Assembly: GCF_030056795.1 (NCBI RefSeq)
Contig: NZ_JASHKQ010000002.1
Coordinates: 124,001-188,000 of the forward strand
DNA length: 64,000 nucleotides
Reading direction: 5' to 3'
DNA from: Rhodococcus sp. IEGM 1381
GTDB lineage: Bacteria > Actinomycetota > Actinomycetes > Mycobacteriales > Mycobacteriaceae
Shown: one piece after another, positions 39,347-48,421 of the stretch
Position numbering within the stretch: position 1 is the first letter of the stretch
Layout of the letters: each line of letters opens with the position of its first letter
Program-made: the position numbers and the translations under genes
Notes under the pieces: generated by a model
What the model was told of the DNA's origin: nothing
Databases searched by the model: none
The model's input: the letters and a program-made list of their open reading frames with translations, nothing else

Positions 39347-39702
39347 CAGAACGCAGCCCGGATGTGAGTGATCACCGGATTGTCGTCTCGCCCGACCACG
39401 ATCGCGATCACGTCGAATCTGATCTGCACCCAAGGACCCTGTTGCAGGGCAAGCCAAGACAGCGCGAGCCCTCTGATCCGCACCTGCTTGGTGTACGTCA
39501 CAGCCTCGGCCGGCGTTCCGTACCCAATTCCCGAACGCGTCTTCACCTCGACGAAAACCATGGTGTCACCGTCGCGCGCAATGATGTCGAGTTCACCGGA
39601 TCGATGTCGCCAGTTCCGCTCGATCACATCGAGTCCGATGTCCTCGAGATGACGCACCGCGAGGTCCTCACCGCGCGCACCGAGTTCCTGATTGGTCGCC
39701 AT
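39346..39702 (-). CDS. yraN: YraN family (UPF0102) nuclease-like protein
   Basis: 118 residues. LGARGEDLAVRHLEDIGLDVIERNWR and GELDIIARDGDTMVFVEVKTRS carry the restriction-endonuclease-like D-ExK motif of the family. The start ATG has GGAGG 9 nt upstream. Its genomic link with comM, dprA and rnhB is conserved; the biochemical role is not established. Confidence 0.92.
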   Translation of the reverse strand: MATNQELGARGEDLAVRHLEDIGLDVIERNWRHRSGELDIIARDGDTMVFVEVKTRSGIGYGTPAEAVTYTKQVRIRGLALSWLALQQGPWVQIRFDVIAIVVGRDDNPVITHIRAAF

Positions 39703-40073
39703 ATCCGCATTCCTCCACTCTCCGGCCGTGCTTCGCGGCCGATTCGGTGGTACCGAAGGTGGCACGTCCGAATCGAGGTCAGACAAAGAATGCGCAGGTG
39801 GGCGATTAGCCTGTGGACAACCGCTCGCCTGTGGACGAACGGGCAGATGTACCGGGAAGAATTGCCGGCATTGTCGGACCTTCGTGTTACACCCTGGGAC
39901 GAGTTTCAACGGCCGGGTGACAGTGGCCAACACGCGCACGAAACCAGTGGCCGACACACACAAAAAACTCCGCCCGAATTCAGAATTCGGACGGAGCTTA
40001 TGCCGAGAGTCGGCACCGGGAGGCTGCCGGTGGTGCGTTGTCGGGCACCGACGGGGTCAGTGCTAACGGATGA
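39703..40073. other. Intergenic region between lsr2 and yraN
   Basis: About 370 bp without a credible gene. It holds the lsr2 terminator at 39962-39998. The rest, upstream of yraN, must contain the yraN-comM-dprA promoter, but I see no clear -35/-10 pair. Confidence 0.5.
39962..39998 (-). terminator. Intrinsic terminator of lsr2
   Basis: On the minus strand CTCCGTCCGAATTC and GAATTCGGGCGGAG (13 of 14 pairs) form a stem with a 1-nt-centred loop, followed at once by six T. It lies about 75 nt after the lsr2 stop at 40074. It is the only classical stem plus T-run terminator I see in the window. Confidence 0.85.
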
Positions 40074-40418
40074 TCAGTGGGCGGCTTCGTAGGCTGCCTG
40101 CACATCCTGACTGATGCGGCCGCGAGCACTGACCTCGTGGCCGTTCTCGCGTGCCCATGCCCGAATGTCCTGAAGATCGACTTTGCCGCGAACCGGTGCC
40201 GGAGCAGCGCCGCCCTTACGGGTACGGCGTCCGGAGACCTTCTCTGCGTGCTCGATCCAGAAAGCCAACTGTTCGTGCAATTCGTTCGCATGTTTGAGGT
40301 TCAAATCGATGCGGTACTGGTTTCCACCGATGCCGAATTCGATGGATTCACCTTGACCGTCTTTGATTACCGATCCATCGACATCGTCGATCATCTGGAC
40401 AAGCGTCTTGCGTGCCAT
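40074..40418 (-). CDS. lsr2: Lsr2 nucleoid-associated protein
   Basis: 114 residues. The N-terminal dimerisation domain (MARKTLVQMIDDVDG, then IEFGIGGNQYRIDL) is followed by a basic linker (GRRTRKGG) and a C-terminal DNA-binding domain with DIRAWARENG and the AT-hook-like RGR (residues 99-101). Lsr2 is an H-NS analogue that silences AT-rich, often foreign DNA. It stands alone with its own terminator and an AT-richer upstream region. Confidence 0.96.
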   Translation of the reverse strand: MARKTLVQMIDDVDGSVIKDGQGESIEFGIGGNQYRIDLNLKHANELHEQLAFWIEHAEKVSGRRTRKGGAAPAPVRGKVDLQDIRAWARENGHEVSARGRISQDVQAAYEAAH

Positions 40419-40827
40419 CTCGTACCTCTTACACGTCTGGGGGATGTATATTCAAGTTGTACCACCCATTCTCGTATCTGCGCAAAGAACTACACGCGTT
40501 ACGCGACGTGTCGAATCGGTGAATATCGGTCCAGATATGGCGGACTATTTCGAGAAAATAGGCGTTCAAGTCCAATACTCTTGTTGCGCAGTCACTTTCG
40601 TGACGAAAACCTACCGCGCCGTTTCCTGCCGGAGCTAGCCCCCGCCGAAACCAACGATGAAACAGGACATGCGGAACGATTTGGTCGGCTGTCCAATTTT
40701 CTCCGGCAATCACGATCGAAACCGGGAACTACCGGTTCGGCAACCCGTCGGCGCGAGGCCCGGTGTGTTTCACACGTACGCGAGCCGACGTCGACTACGG
40801 GCGTGCCGCGACGTTAGCCGCAGCCGG
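40419..40827. other. AT-richer intergenic region upstream of lsr2
   Basis: About 410 bp without a credible gene. Part of it (40441-40500) is only about 45% GC, clearly below the surroundings. It should hold the lsr2 promoter; TTGCGC on the minus strand near 40480 resembles a -35. A GTTCAAGTCC string at 40564-40573 looks like a tRNA T-loop but no cloverleaf surrounds it. The composition would make it a target for Lsr2 itself. Confidence 0.45.
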
Positions 40828-41133
40828 CTATTCCGGAAGGCGAAGGTCTGGTTTGTCCAGCTCTTCGATGTTGACGTCTTTGAACGTGATCACTCGGACA
40901 TGCTTGACGAAACGGGCGGGGCGATACATGTCCCACACCCACGAATCCGACATCCGCAATTCGAAGTAGATTTCACCGTCGGCGTTGTGCGGAATGAGTT
41001 CGACGGAGTTCGCCAGATAGAACCGACGTTCGGTTTCGACCACGTAGTTGAACTGACCTACGATGTCCCGATACTCGCGGTACAGCGAGAGCTCCATCTC
41101 GGTTTCGTACTTTTCGAGATCTTCGGCACTCAT
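40828..41133 (-). CDS. DUF2469 family protein (Rv2901c type)
   Basis: 101 residues. The sequence SAEDLEKYETEMELSLYREYRDI followed by VVETERRFYLANSVELI is almost invariant in the actinobacterial DUF2469 family. It is acidic, soluble and lacks a known motif. Its position after rnhB is conserved in mycobacteria. I know no function. Confidence 0.93.
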   Translation of the reverse strand: MSAEDLEKYETEMELSLYREYRDIVGQFNYVVETERRFYLANSVELIPHNADGEIYFELRMSDSWVWDMYRPARFVKHVRVITFKDVNIEELDKPDLRLPE

Positions 41134-41170
41134 CGGTCTCTTTCATCCTCCAGTCGGGCGTGAAAAGCAA

Positions 41171-41965
41171 TCATCGCGCACCTGCGTCGTGGCAGTCCAT
41201 TCGCCCCACGGCGTCGTCGTCTCGCGGGGGGCTTGCGGCACGACCCACAGACGGGCCTCCAGCCGAGCCCGCGGCCGCCGCAGCGACATTCGCATACGAC
41301 ATTCGATGTTCTCTGCTGGGGCCGAGAGCGATCATGGCGGCCGAATGAGCCCGCGTGCTGTAGCCCTTGTGGATGGCAAAGCCGTAGCCCGGAATCTCTT
41401 CGTCCATCTCCACCATCAGCCGATCGCGCGAGACCTTCGCCAACACACTCGCGGCAGCGATGCACGCGGCGGTGGCGTCGCCGCCGATCACCGGTAACGA
41501 CGGAACCGGCAGGCCGGGCACCCGAAAACCGTCGGTGAGCACGTACCCGGGGGTCACTCCGAGCCCGGCCACTGCGCGACGCATTCCCTCGATGTTCGCT
41601 ACGTGCACCCCGATGCGATCGACCTCGGCAGCGTCGATGAACACCACGCTCCATGCCAGCGCCAGCTTCTGGATCTTGGGGAACAGTTCCTCGCGTCGAC
41701 GCTCGGTCAACTTCTTCGAGTCGTCGAGGTCTGCCAGCGCGGCATGGGCGCGCGCGCCGAGTACACATGCCGCGACCGTCAACGGACCGGCACACGCTCC
41801 CCTACCTGCCTCGTCCACACCCGCAACCGGCCCGAGACCTCCGCGTTCCAAGGCCGACTCCATCGTCCGCAAACCGGCAGCCCGCCGGATGACCGGACGT
41901 GGCGGCCACGACGACCGCGTCAGAGTCGCTCGTGCACGAGGCACGCGGCGGGGGGCCGTCGTCAT
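41171..41965 (-). CDS. rnhB: Ribonuclease HII
   Basis: 264 residues from the ATG at 41965. The active site starts with [16 protein letters not shown], and the [15 protein letters not shown] and TDGFRVPGL regions follow; [18 protein letters not shown] is the C-terminal signature. It cuts RNA in RNA-DNA hybrids. There is an Ala/Gly-rich tail of about 40 residues. Its ATG overlaps the lepB stop by 4 nt. Confidence 0.94.
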   Translation of the reverse strand: MTTAPRRVPRARATLTRSSWPPRPVIRRAAGLRTMESALERGGLGPVAGVDEAGRGACAGPLTVAACVLGARAHAALADLDDSKKLTERRREELFPKIQKLALAWSVVFIDAAEVDRIGVHVANIEGMRRAVAGLGVTPGYVLTDGFRVPGLPVPSLPVIGGDATAACIAAASVLAKVSRDRLMVEMDEEIPGYGFAIHKGYSTRAHSAAMIALGPSREHRMSYANVAAAAAGSAGGPSVGRAASPPRDDDAVGRMDCHDAGAR

Positions 41966-42738
41966 CGACCTTGGATGTCGGGAGAATCCAGGAGGCCGGT
42001 CCGTGACGGTGGCAGCGCGATGAAGACGGCCTTGCCTATCACGTTGTCGAGCGGAACGGTACCGGTGAATTCGTCCGTGATGTGATAGCGGGAGTCTCGT
42101 GAGTTGCTCCGGTTGTCTCCCATCACCCAGATATTGCCCTCGGGGACGGTGACGGGGTCGAAGCATCGTCCCGACTTCAGCTCGGTGTCACAGGTCATCG
42201 TCCCCGGAGCGAACGGGAAATCCATCTGAATGTACGGCTCGTCCAACGGCTTCCCATCGACGAGTACTCGGCCTTGCTCGTCACAGCACTCGACGGTTTG
42301 ACCGCCGGTGGCAATGACGCGTTTGACCAGATCGTTCTCGTCCGGAGCGACCACTCCGATCAAGGAGCCCACTTCTTGAGCCCCGCGGACAACCGAATTA
42401 TCGGATCGTTGCGAGACGAATTCGTCGTTCCACGAATCCGGACCACGAAAGACGACGATGTCGCCGGGCTTCGGGTCACCGAAGCGGTAACCGATCTTTT
42501 CGACCACGATCCGGTCGCCGGTACAGCCCGCGCAGCCGTGCAGAGTCGGCTCCATCGATTCGGACGGGATCAGGTACACCCGAGCGACGAATGTCTGGAG
42601 CAGAAAACTCAACACCAGCGCTACCAGAATGAGAATCGGAAGCTCTCGCCAGAACGATCGGGGCTTGCGATCCCGACGCTTGTTCTGCGAAGACTCGTCG
42701 TCGGGCTCATCGGTCGGATCCTGTGGGGACTGCGTCAC
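41962..42738 (-). CDS. lepB: Signal peptidase I
   Basis: 258 residues. A charged N-terminal tail precedes one membrane segment ([18 protein letters not shown]). The catalytic Ser is in [12 protein letters not shown] and the Lys in [22 protein letters not shown] is box E. A Cys pair (CAGCTGDR) follows box B, as in actinobacteria. It removes signal peptides from exported proteins. Confidence 0.95.
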   Translation of the reverse strand: MTQSPQDPTDEPDDESSQNKRRDRKPRSFWRELPILILVALVLSFLLQTFVARVYLIPSESMEPTLHGCAGCTGDRIVVEKIGYRFGDPKPGDIVVFRGPDSWNDEFVSQRSDNSVVRGAQEVGSLIGVVAPDENDLVKRVIATGGQTVECCDEQGRVLVDGKPLDEPYIQMDFPFAPGTMTCDTELKSGRCFDPVTVPEGNIWVMGDNRSNSRDSRYHITDEFTGTVPLDNVIGKAVFIALPPSRTGLLDSPDIQGR

Positions 42739-42854
42739 GTCAACAGGTTAGCCGGAACGCTTGCCTGCACGGCCGGACGGTCTGTGCACCGGCGTTTCGG
42801 ACCGCCGGTTGTCGCGGCAGGGGTAGTGCGAATGCATGCAATCGGTCCGAGACG

Positions 42855-42894
42855 CATCATGCCGCGTCGCCCGAACGGGCGACGCGGCATGATG
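42855..42894. terminator. Perfect 19-bp hairpin after rplS
   Basis: CATCATGCCGCGTCGCCCG (42855-42873) and its exact complement (42876-42894) flank only 2 nt. The hairpin starts 28 nt after the rplS stop and is 116 nt upstream of lepB. It lacks a T-run. It is a likely I-shaped terminator for rplS on the minus strand. Confidence 0.65.
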
Positions 42895-42922
42895 GGAACT
42901 ATGTGGAGCCGGGCGGAACCGG

Positions 42923-43264
42923 TCAGCGCTTTTCCTTGATCTTGGCAGCCTTGCCACGCAGATCGCGGAGGTAGTAGAGCTTGGCGCGACGGACGTCACC
43001 GCGGGTGAGGACCTCGAACTGCGCGATGTTGGGGCTGTGCACCGGGAAGGTGCGCTCGACGCCGACACCGAACGAGACCTTACGAACCGTGAACGTCTCG
43101 CGAACGCCACCGCCCTGACGTCGGATGACGACGCCCTTGAAGATCTGAATGCGCTCCTTCGAGCCTTCGATGACCTTGACGTGCACGTTCAGTGTGTCGC
43201 CGGGGCGGAAATCGGGGATGTCGCCACGCAGCGACTGATTGTCGAGAAAGTCCAGAGTGTTCAT
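42923..43264 (-). CDS. rplS: Ribosomal protein L19
   Basis: 113 residues from the ATG at 43264 (start [12 protein letters not shown]), which matches the usual L19 N-terminus; an ATG at 43276 would add MAQP. Motifs include [22 protein letters not shown] and [13 protein letters not shown]. It is located at the 30S-50S interface. Confidence 0.96.
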   Translation of the reverse strand: MNTLDFLDNQSLRGDIPDFRPGDTLNVHVKVIEGSKERIQIFKGVVIRRQGGGVRETFTVRKVSFGVGVERTFPVHSPNIAQFEVLTRGDVRRAKLYYLRDLRGKAAKIKEKR

Positions 43265-43402
43265 CGGTTGTGCCATCCTTGCGTTCTGCGCTTGAGTAGA
43301 GGAACCGAGCGGCTCGCTGACTGCGCGGCTCGACTGGTTCGTACTCCGAGTGAGGTCCGTGCCTGCTTGAGGCAACCCAACCATTGTGCCAGACCATCAT
43401 GC

Positions 43403-44260
43403 CTACGGCGAAATCGACTCCTCGCGGGGTGAGACGGCAGCGACCGACACCGGTGCCGGCACCACGACACGCGCCAACTCGTCCTCGGTGGCCTCGCGTG
43501 CATGGACGATGCTGGGCTTGCCTGCGATCGCGTCCTGCATGTAGATCTTGGCTCTGATCAGCGGCCTGCGCCAGCGCTTCTCACGTCGCAGAGCTCGCTC
43601 CATCTTTTTCGGCCTGCTGGTGTAGCGCCACCTCGCCCACGGCGCGCTCGGCCTGCTCAATCGAATTGCCGCCAGCACGAGGATCGGCAGGACGAACAGT
43701 CCTACCAACCCGGTCCAGATCTTGCCCTTGAGCAGGACGATCACGCACAGGGCCAGGTTGACGAGCGCCAAGACTGCCAGCGCGCTGCGCACCCACGGAT
43801 CGGGGTCGGCCCGAAAGTCTGCCGGGCTCAACAGCTCCAACGGATGGAAGCCGAGCAGCAGCAGACCGGTGAACGCCAGGGCCGCGAAGACGGCATCGAC
43901 CGACGTGCGGCCCTGTTCCGACCAGTAGACGTCGCGGAGGTAGAAGATCAACGCGAACTCGTCGAGGACGAGCGCAGCGCCGATGCCGAAGATGGCGGCC
44001 AGCACCGCGCCGATCGTTTGCGATCCGTCGACGTACACCGCGATCAGCCCGATTCCTGCCAGCAGCATCAACACGATCCCGAACACGACGTGATGTATGT
44101 GTTGCCCACCGGGAGTGATGTTGCCGGGCCACCACTTCACGTCCGCGCGGATCATCCTGACGCTGAGACGGATCAGCAGAAAACCCACGAGCAGTCCCAG
44201 CAGGAAACACAGCAGTGGCAGACGACCGTGATCGATGACCCCGTGTTGCAACCACCTCAC
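43403..44260 (-). CDS. Polytopic membrane protein of unknown function with HxHH motif
   Basis: 285 residues from a GTG at 44260. There are about six or seven hydrophobic segments within the first 210 residues. A conserved-looking GGQHIHHVVFGI (His54, 56, 57) lies at the start of the second segment and VLDEFALIFYLRD (Asp100, Glu101, Asp110) in the third; His139 lies in GFHPL. Such buried His and acidic residues may bind metal. The C-terminal 80 residues are basic and cytoplasmic. I do not recognise the family. It is upstream of rplS on the same strand. Confidence 0.8.
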   Translation of the reverse strand: MRWLQHGVIDHGRLPLLCFLLGLLVGFLLIRLSVRMIRADVKWWPGNITPGGQHIHHVVFGIVLMLLAGIGLIAVYVDGSQTIGAVLAAIFGIGAALVLDEFALIFYLRDVYWSEQGRTSVDAVFAALAFTGLLLLGFHPLELLSPADFRADPDPWVRSALAVLALVNLALCVIVLLKGKIWTGLVGLFVLPILVLAAIRLSRPSAPWARWRYTSRPKKMERALRREKRWRRPLIRAKIYMQDAIAGKPSIVHAREATEDELARVVVPAPVSVAAVSPREESISP

Positions 44261-44358
44261 GTGCGTCTCACGCCCTTCCTACCGAACGGCCGGTGAATCG
44301 GACTCCACACTATTCGTGATCCGGGTCGCTCAGGACGGCATCGACCACCGAGCAGTCG

Positions 44359-46707
44359 CTATTTTCCGAAACCGGCCTTCCGCAGCGCCTCGGCCATCGA
44401 ACCGGCCGCCGGTGCGGCCTGCTGGCCGCCGCCCCGCCGTTCACGCTGGGGACGCGAATCTCGTCCACGACTGCCCTGGTCGGCACCGCCGGCTCGCCCC
44501 TGGCCCCGCGGACGTTCGCCCTGTTGTCCACGTGGGGCGTCCTTTCCGGCGGAGGCCCCAGGCTCGTCGTCCAGTCGCAGGCTCAACCCGATGCGCTGAC
44601 GAGGGAGGTCGACCTCCATGACCTTGACGCGTACGACGTCACCGGACTTGACGACCTCACGCGGGTCCTTTATGAAGTTGTGCGACATCGCAGAGACGTG
44701 AACGAGACCGTCCTGATGCACACCGACGTCGACGAAAGCACCGAACGCCGCCACGTTGGTCACGACACCTTCGAGCGTCATCCCCGGCTTCAGGTCGGCC
44801 ACCTTCTCGATACCGGCTGCGAAAGTGGCGGTCTTGAACTCCGGACGCGGGTCGCGTCCCGGCTTCTCCAGCTCGGAGATGATGTCGGTGACAGTGGGCA
44901 ACCCGAATCGTTCGTCGACGAATTCCGCGGGATCGAGGCGGCGCAGCAGGGCCGTGTTGCCGACCACTTCGCGCACTCCGACGCCGGCCTTGCCGACGAT
45001 GCGGCGCACTACGGGGTACGCCTCCGGGTGCACGCTCGACCGATCGAGTGGATCCTCTCCCCCGGAGATGCGAAGGAACCCGGCGCACTGCTCGAAAGCT
45101 TTGGGGCCCAAGCGCGGTACGTCCTTGAGGGTGCTGCGGCTGGCGAACGGTCCGTTCAGGTCGCGGTGCGCCACGATGCTCTCGGCAAGCGAGCCGGCAA
45201 TTCCGGATACCCGCGACAGCAGGGGCACCGACGCTGTGTTGACGTCGACACCGACCGCGTTCACCGCATCCTCGACGACGGCCCCGAGGGACCGGGCGAG
45301 CAGAGTTTCGGAGATGTCGTGCTGATACTGGCCGACGCCGATGGACTTGGGATCGATCTTGACCAGCTCGGCCAACGGATCCTGCAGCCTGCGAGCGATC
45401 GAGACCGCGCCGCGGATCGAGACGTCGAGTTCGGGCAACTCACTCGATGCGTACGCCGACGCCGAGTAGACCGAGGCACCGGCCTCGGAGACCACCACTT
45501 TGGTCAGATTCGCAGCCGGGAACTTGGCAATCAATTCTGCTGCCAGAGAATCGGTTTCACGTGACGCCGTACCGTTTCCGATGGCGATGAGCTCCACTTT
45601 GTGCTTGGCCGCGAGGCCGGCGAGAGTGGCCACAGCCTGATCCCACTTGCCCTGCGGCTTGTGGGGATAGATGGTGTCGTAGTCGACGACCTTTCCGGTC
45701 GCGTCGACGATGGCGACCTTGGTGCCGGTACGGAAGCCCGGGTCCAGGCCCATCGTGGTGCGGTTGCCCGCCGGCGCGGCGAGCAGCAGGTCCTTGAGGT
45801 TGCTCGCGAACACGTCGACGGCGTCCTTCTCGGCGGATTGACGCAGTCGCATCCGGGTATCGAGGGAGACGGTCACCAGCATCTTGGTGCGCCACGCCCA
45901 CCGGACGGTATCGAGCAGCCACTTGTCGGCGGGCCGTCCTCGATTCGCGATCCCGAACTTGGTGGCGATCCGACCCTCGTAGACGCTGGGCACCCCGGGG
46001 GTCGGTTCTTCGCGCTCGGGCTCGAATCCGAGCGAGAGTACTTCTTCCTTCTCGCCTCTGAGGGTGGCGAGGATGCGATGCGAGGGCAGGCTCGTGAAGG
46101 GTTCGGAGAACTCGAAGTAGTCGGAGAACTTGGCACCCTCTTCCTCCTTGCCCTTGCGGACCGTGGCAACGAGCTTGCCGGAGGTCCACATCAGTTCGCG
46201 TAGTTCACCCACCAGGTCGGCGTCCTCGGCAAAACGCTCGACGAGAATCGCACGCGCGCCATCGAGCTGCTCCTGATCGAACTGCGCAGGATCCGTCGTG
46301 GGGTCGGAGAACAGCGCATCGGCTACGGGCTCGTGCCCCGCTTCACGCGCAATCTGGGCCTTCGTCCGACGCTTGGGCTTGAACGGCAGATAGATGTCCT
46401 CGACGCGCGCCTTGGTTTCGGCGAGCATCAGAGACTGATCGAGGGCGTCGTCGAGTTTGCCCTGACTACGGATGGATTCGATGACGGCGTCTCTGCGCTC
46501 GTCGAGCTCCCGTAGGTACCGCAGCCGCTCGTCGAGCTGACGCAGCTGTGCATCGTCGAGGGTGCCGGTGACTTCTTTGCGATAGCGCGCGATGAACGGA
46601 ACCGTCGATCCTCCGTCGAGCAGTTCGACGGCGGCGCGAACCTGTTCCTCACGGACGTCGAGTTCTTCGGCTATGCGCTTGTTCACAGATTTCAGAGCAG
46701 TGGTCAC
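44359..46707 (-). CDS. tex: Tex-family S1 RNA-binding transcription accessory protein
   Basis: 782 residues. The N-terminal HTH-rich Tex domain (LDVREEQVRAAVELLDGGSTVPFIARYRKEV region) precedes a YqgF-like RNase H fold (GLDPGFRTGTKVAIVD), tandem helix-hairpin-helix motifs (GIAGSLAESIV) and a C-terminal S1 domain (GMTLEGVVTNVAAFGAFVDVG). A 60-residue Gly/Arg/Gln-rich tail follows. Tex binds nucleic acid and affects transcription and stress survival. Confidence 0.95.
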   Translation of the reverse strand: MTTALKSVNKRIAEELDVREEQVRAAVELLDGGSTVPFIARYRKEVTGTLDDAQLRQLDERLRYLRELDERRDAVIESIRSQGKLDDALDQSLMLAETKARVEDIYLPFKPKRRTKAQIAREAGHEPVADALFSDPTTDPAQFDQEQLDGARAILVERFAEDADLVGELRELMWTSGKLVATVRKGKEEEGAKFSDYFEFSEPFTSLPSHRILATLRGEKEEVLSLGFEPEREEPTPGVPSVYEGRIATKFGIANRGRPADKWLLDTVRWAWRTKMLVTVSLDTRMRLRQSAEKDAVDVFASNLKDLLLAAPAGNRTTMGLDPGFRTGTKVAIVDATGKVVDYDTIYPHKPQGKWDQAVATLAGLAAKHKVELIAIGNGTASRETDSLAAELIAKFPAANLTKVVVSEAGASVYSASAYASSELPELDVSIRGAVSIARRLQDPLAELVKIDPKSIGVGQYQHDISETLLARSLGAVVEDAVNAVGVDVNTASVPLLSRVSGIAGSLAESIVAHRDLNGPFASRSTLKDVPRLGPKAFEQCAGFLRISGGEDPLDRSSVHPEAYPVVRRIVGKAGVGVREVVGNTALLRRLDPAEFVDERFGLPTVTDIISELEKPGRDPRPEFKTATFAAGIEKVADLKPGMTLEGVVTNVAAFGAFVDVGVHQDGLVHVSAMSHNFIKDPREVVKSGDVVRVKVMEVDLPRQRIGLSLRLDDEPGASAGKDAPRGQQGERPRGQGRAGGADQGSRGRDSRPQRERRGGGQQAAPAAGSMAEALRKAGFGK

Positions 46708-46775
46708 GGCGATGGACCCTACCGCTACTGTGGGATAGGTCGGTCAGCGGTTCAACGTCTGGGAGAGATGCGCGC

Positions 46776-47732
46776 ATGGTCAGGGGGTCTCGCTTCCTGG
46801 CTGCGACCTGCGCATCCTTACTACTTGCCGCAGGCTGCTCGGTTCCGCCGGACGATCAGATGGGTGACTCTGCCGCCAAGGAAACAGCAGAGACGTCTGC
46901 GTCACCCTTTCCCGATATGCAGAAGGTCGACGGCGTAGCCCTCGAAGCCCGAGTCCCCATGGCGATCGCGTCTGCGCAGGCCCGAGGTGCCGACGTCGAC
47001 TTCGCACTGCTCGACCGCCAGACCGGGTCTTTTTACAGCAGTAACGCCGACATACAGGTCGAAACCGCATCGGTGTCCAAACTCTTCATCGCCGACGAAG
47101 TGATGTTCCGAGCGCAGGCGGAGAACCGCCCTGTCTCGGCCGACGAACTGGCCACCATGACCGACATGCTGGAGCTGTCCGACGACAATGCCGCGTACAC
47201 CCTGTGGTACCGCTACGGCACGTCGGACATAGTCCGCGCAGTCGCGGCCCGATACGGCTTGACGAACACCACCGCACCGGGCGACGACGAGTGGTACAAC
47301 ACCGAAACAACGCCCAGCGACCTGGTCGGCTACTACGCGGGCCTGCTCAACGGCAGCGGCGGGCTGACGACTGCGTCGACGGACGTCATCATCGGCATGC
47401 TGCGGCGTTCGGCACCGATAGCCGCAGACGGCTACAAACAGCATTTCGGCATCGTCGACGGTCTACCGGGCGAGAGTGTGCACGCCGTGAAACAGGGCTG
47501 GATGTGCTGTGTAGCCGATCGCTGGGTGCACCTGTCCACCGGAACGATCGGAGTCGACAATCGTTATGTCCTGGCTCTGTCGTCACGAGAGGACATCTTC
47601 TATGCCGACGACATGGAGAGCTATCCGGACACTGCGGTGGTCGATGTGAGTGACGACGCCAGCGCCTTACATGCCAGGGACACTCTCACCGGATTCGTCT
47701 CCATGCTTTTTCCCGGCGGTTCGATCAGCTGA
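46776..47732 (+). CDS. LppW-like serine hydrolase lipoprotein with degenerate beta-lactamase motifs
   Basis: 318 residues. A lipobox LLAAGC places Cys21 as the lipid-modified residue. The rest is a class A beta-lactamase fold: SVSK (Ser99, Lys102) matches SxxK, the second motif reads SDDN (135-138) so the Ser of SDN is displaced, and the third is KQG (239-241) in place of KTG. No Glu of the omega loop is obvious. It corresponds to mycobacterial LppW (Rv2905), between tex/lepB-rplS and trmD. It may be a cell-wall hydrolase or a non-enzymatic lipoprotein. Confidence 0.85.
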   Translation: MVRGSRFLAATCASLLLAAGCSVPPDDQMGDSAAKETAETSASPFPDMQKVDGVALEARVPMAIASAQARGADVDFALLDRQTGSFYSSNADIQVETASVSKLFIADEVMFRAQAENRPVSADELATMTDMLELSDDNAAYTLWYRYGTSDIVRAVAARYGLTNTTAPGDDEWYNTETTPSDLVGYYAGLLNGSGGLTTASTDVIIGMLRRSAPIAADGYKQHFGIVDGLPGESVHAVKQGWMCCVADRWVHLSTGTIGVDNRYVLALSSREDIFYADDMESYPDTAVVDVSDDASALHARDTLTGFVSMLFPGGSIS

Positions 47733-47737
47733 ATTGC

Positions 47738-48418
47738 TCAGTCGCCGAGCAGATCCGGGCGACGCTCGGCGGTCCGTGTCAAAGACTGGGCCCGACGCCA
47801 TGCCGCTATCTTCGCGTGATCGCCGGAGAGAAGGACATCGGGAACGTCGAGTTCGCGCCACTGGGCCGGACGCGTGTAGCTCGGCCCCTCGAGCAGACCG
47901 TCGGAGAACGAATCCTCTTGGTGCGACTGTTGATTGCCGAGCACTCCGGGCATGAGTCGAACTACCGCCTCGGCCATCACCAAGACAGCCGCCTCGCCGC
48001 CGATGAGCACGTAGTCGCCGATACTGACTTCTTCGACGCGTACGCGGCGGGACGCGTCGTCGAAGACCCGCTGGTCGATACCTTCGTACCGGCCGCACGC
48101 GAACACCAGATGTTGCTCGGTCGACCACCGTTCGGCCGTGCGCTGGGTGAACGGAACACCGGCGGGAGTGGGAACGACGAGGAGCGAATCCTCGGTCAGT
48201 ACGTGGTCGAGGGCATCGCCCCAGACCGTCGGCTTCATGACCATGCCAGGTCCGCCCCCATAAGGTGAATCGTCGACGGCCTTGTGCACGTCATGGGTCC
48301 ACGATCGCAGATCGTGAACCTCGACAGAGACAAGACCGCGGTCGATTGCCTTGCCCAACAATGCAGTTCGCAGCGGTGTCAGGTATTCGGGGAAAATGGT
48401 GACAACGTCGAGGCGCAC
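47738..48418 (-). CDS. trmD: tRNA (guanine-N1)-methyltransferase
   Basis: 226 residues. The SPOUT fold begins MRLDVVTIFPEYLTPL, with YGGGPGMVMKP, FACGRYEGIDQRV and the SIGDYVLIGGEAAVLVM knot, and ends LSGDHAKIAAWRR. It methylates G37 of tRNA and prevents frameshifting. It lies 3 nt after rimM in the trmD-rimM-KH-rpsP operon. Confidence 0.96.
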   Translation of the reverse strand: MRLDVVTIFPEYLTPLRTALLGKAIDRGLVSVEVHDLRSWTHDVHKAVDDSPYGGGPGMVMKPTVWGDALDHVLTEDSLLVVPTPAGVPFTQRTAERWSTEQHLVFACGRYEGIDQRVFDDASRRVRVEEVSIGDYVLIGGEAAVLVMAEAVVRLMPGVLGNQQSHQEDSFSDGLLEGPSYTRPAQWRELDVPDVLLSGDHAKIAAWRRAQSLTRTAERRPDLLGD

Positions 48419-48421
48419 GAT

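Noticed and set aside
40564..40573. GTTCAAGTCC string resembling a tRNA T-loop
   Set aside because: No acceptor stem, D-arm or anticodon arm can be built around it.
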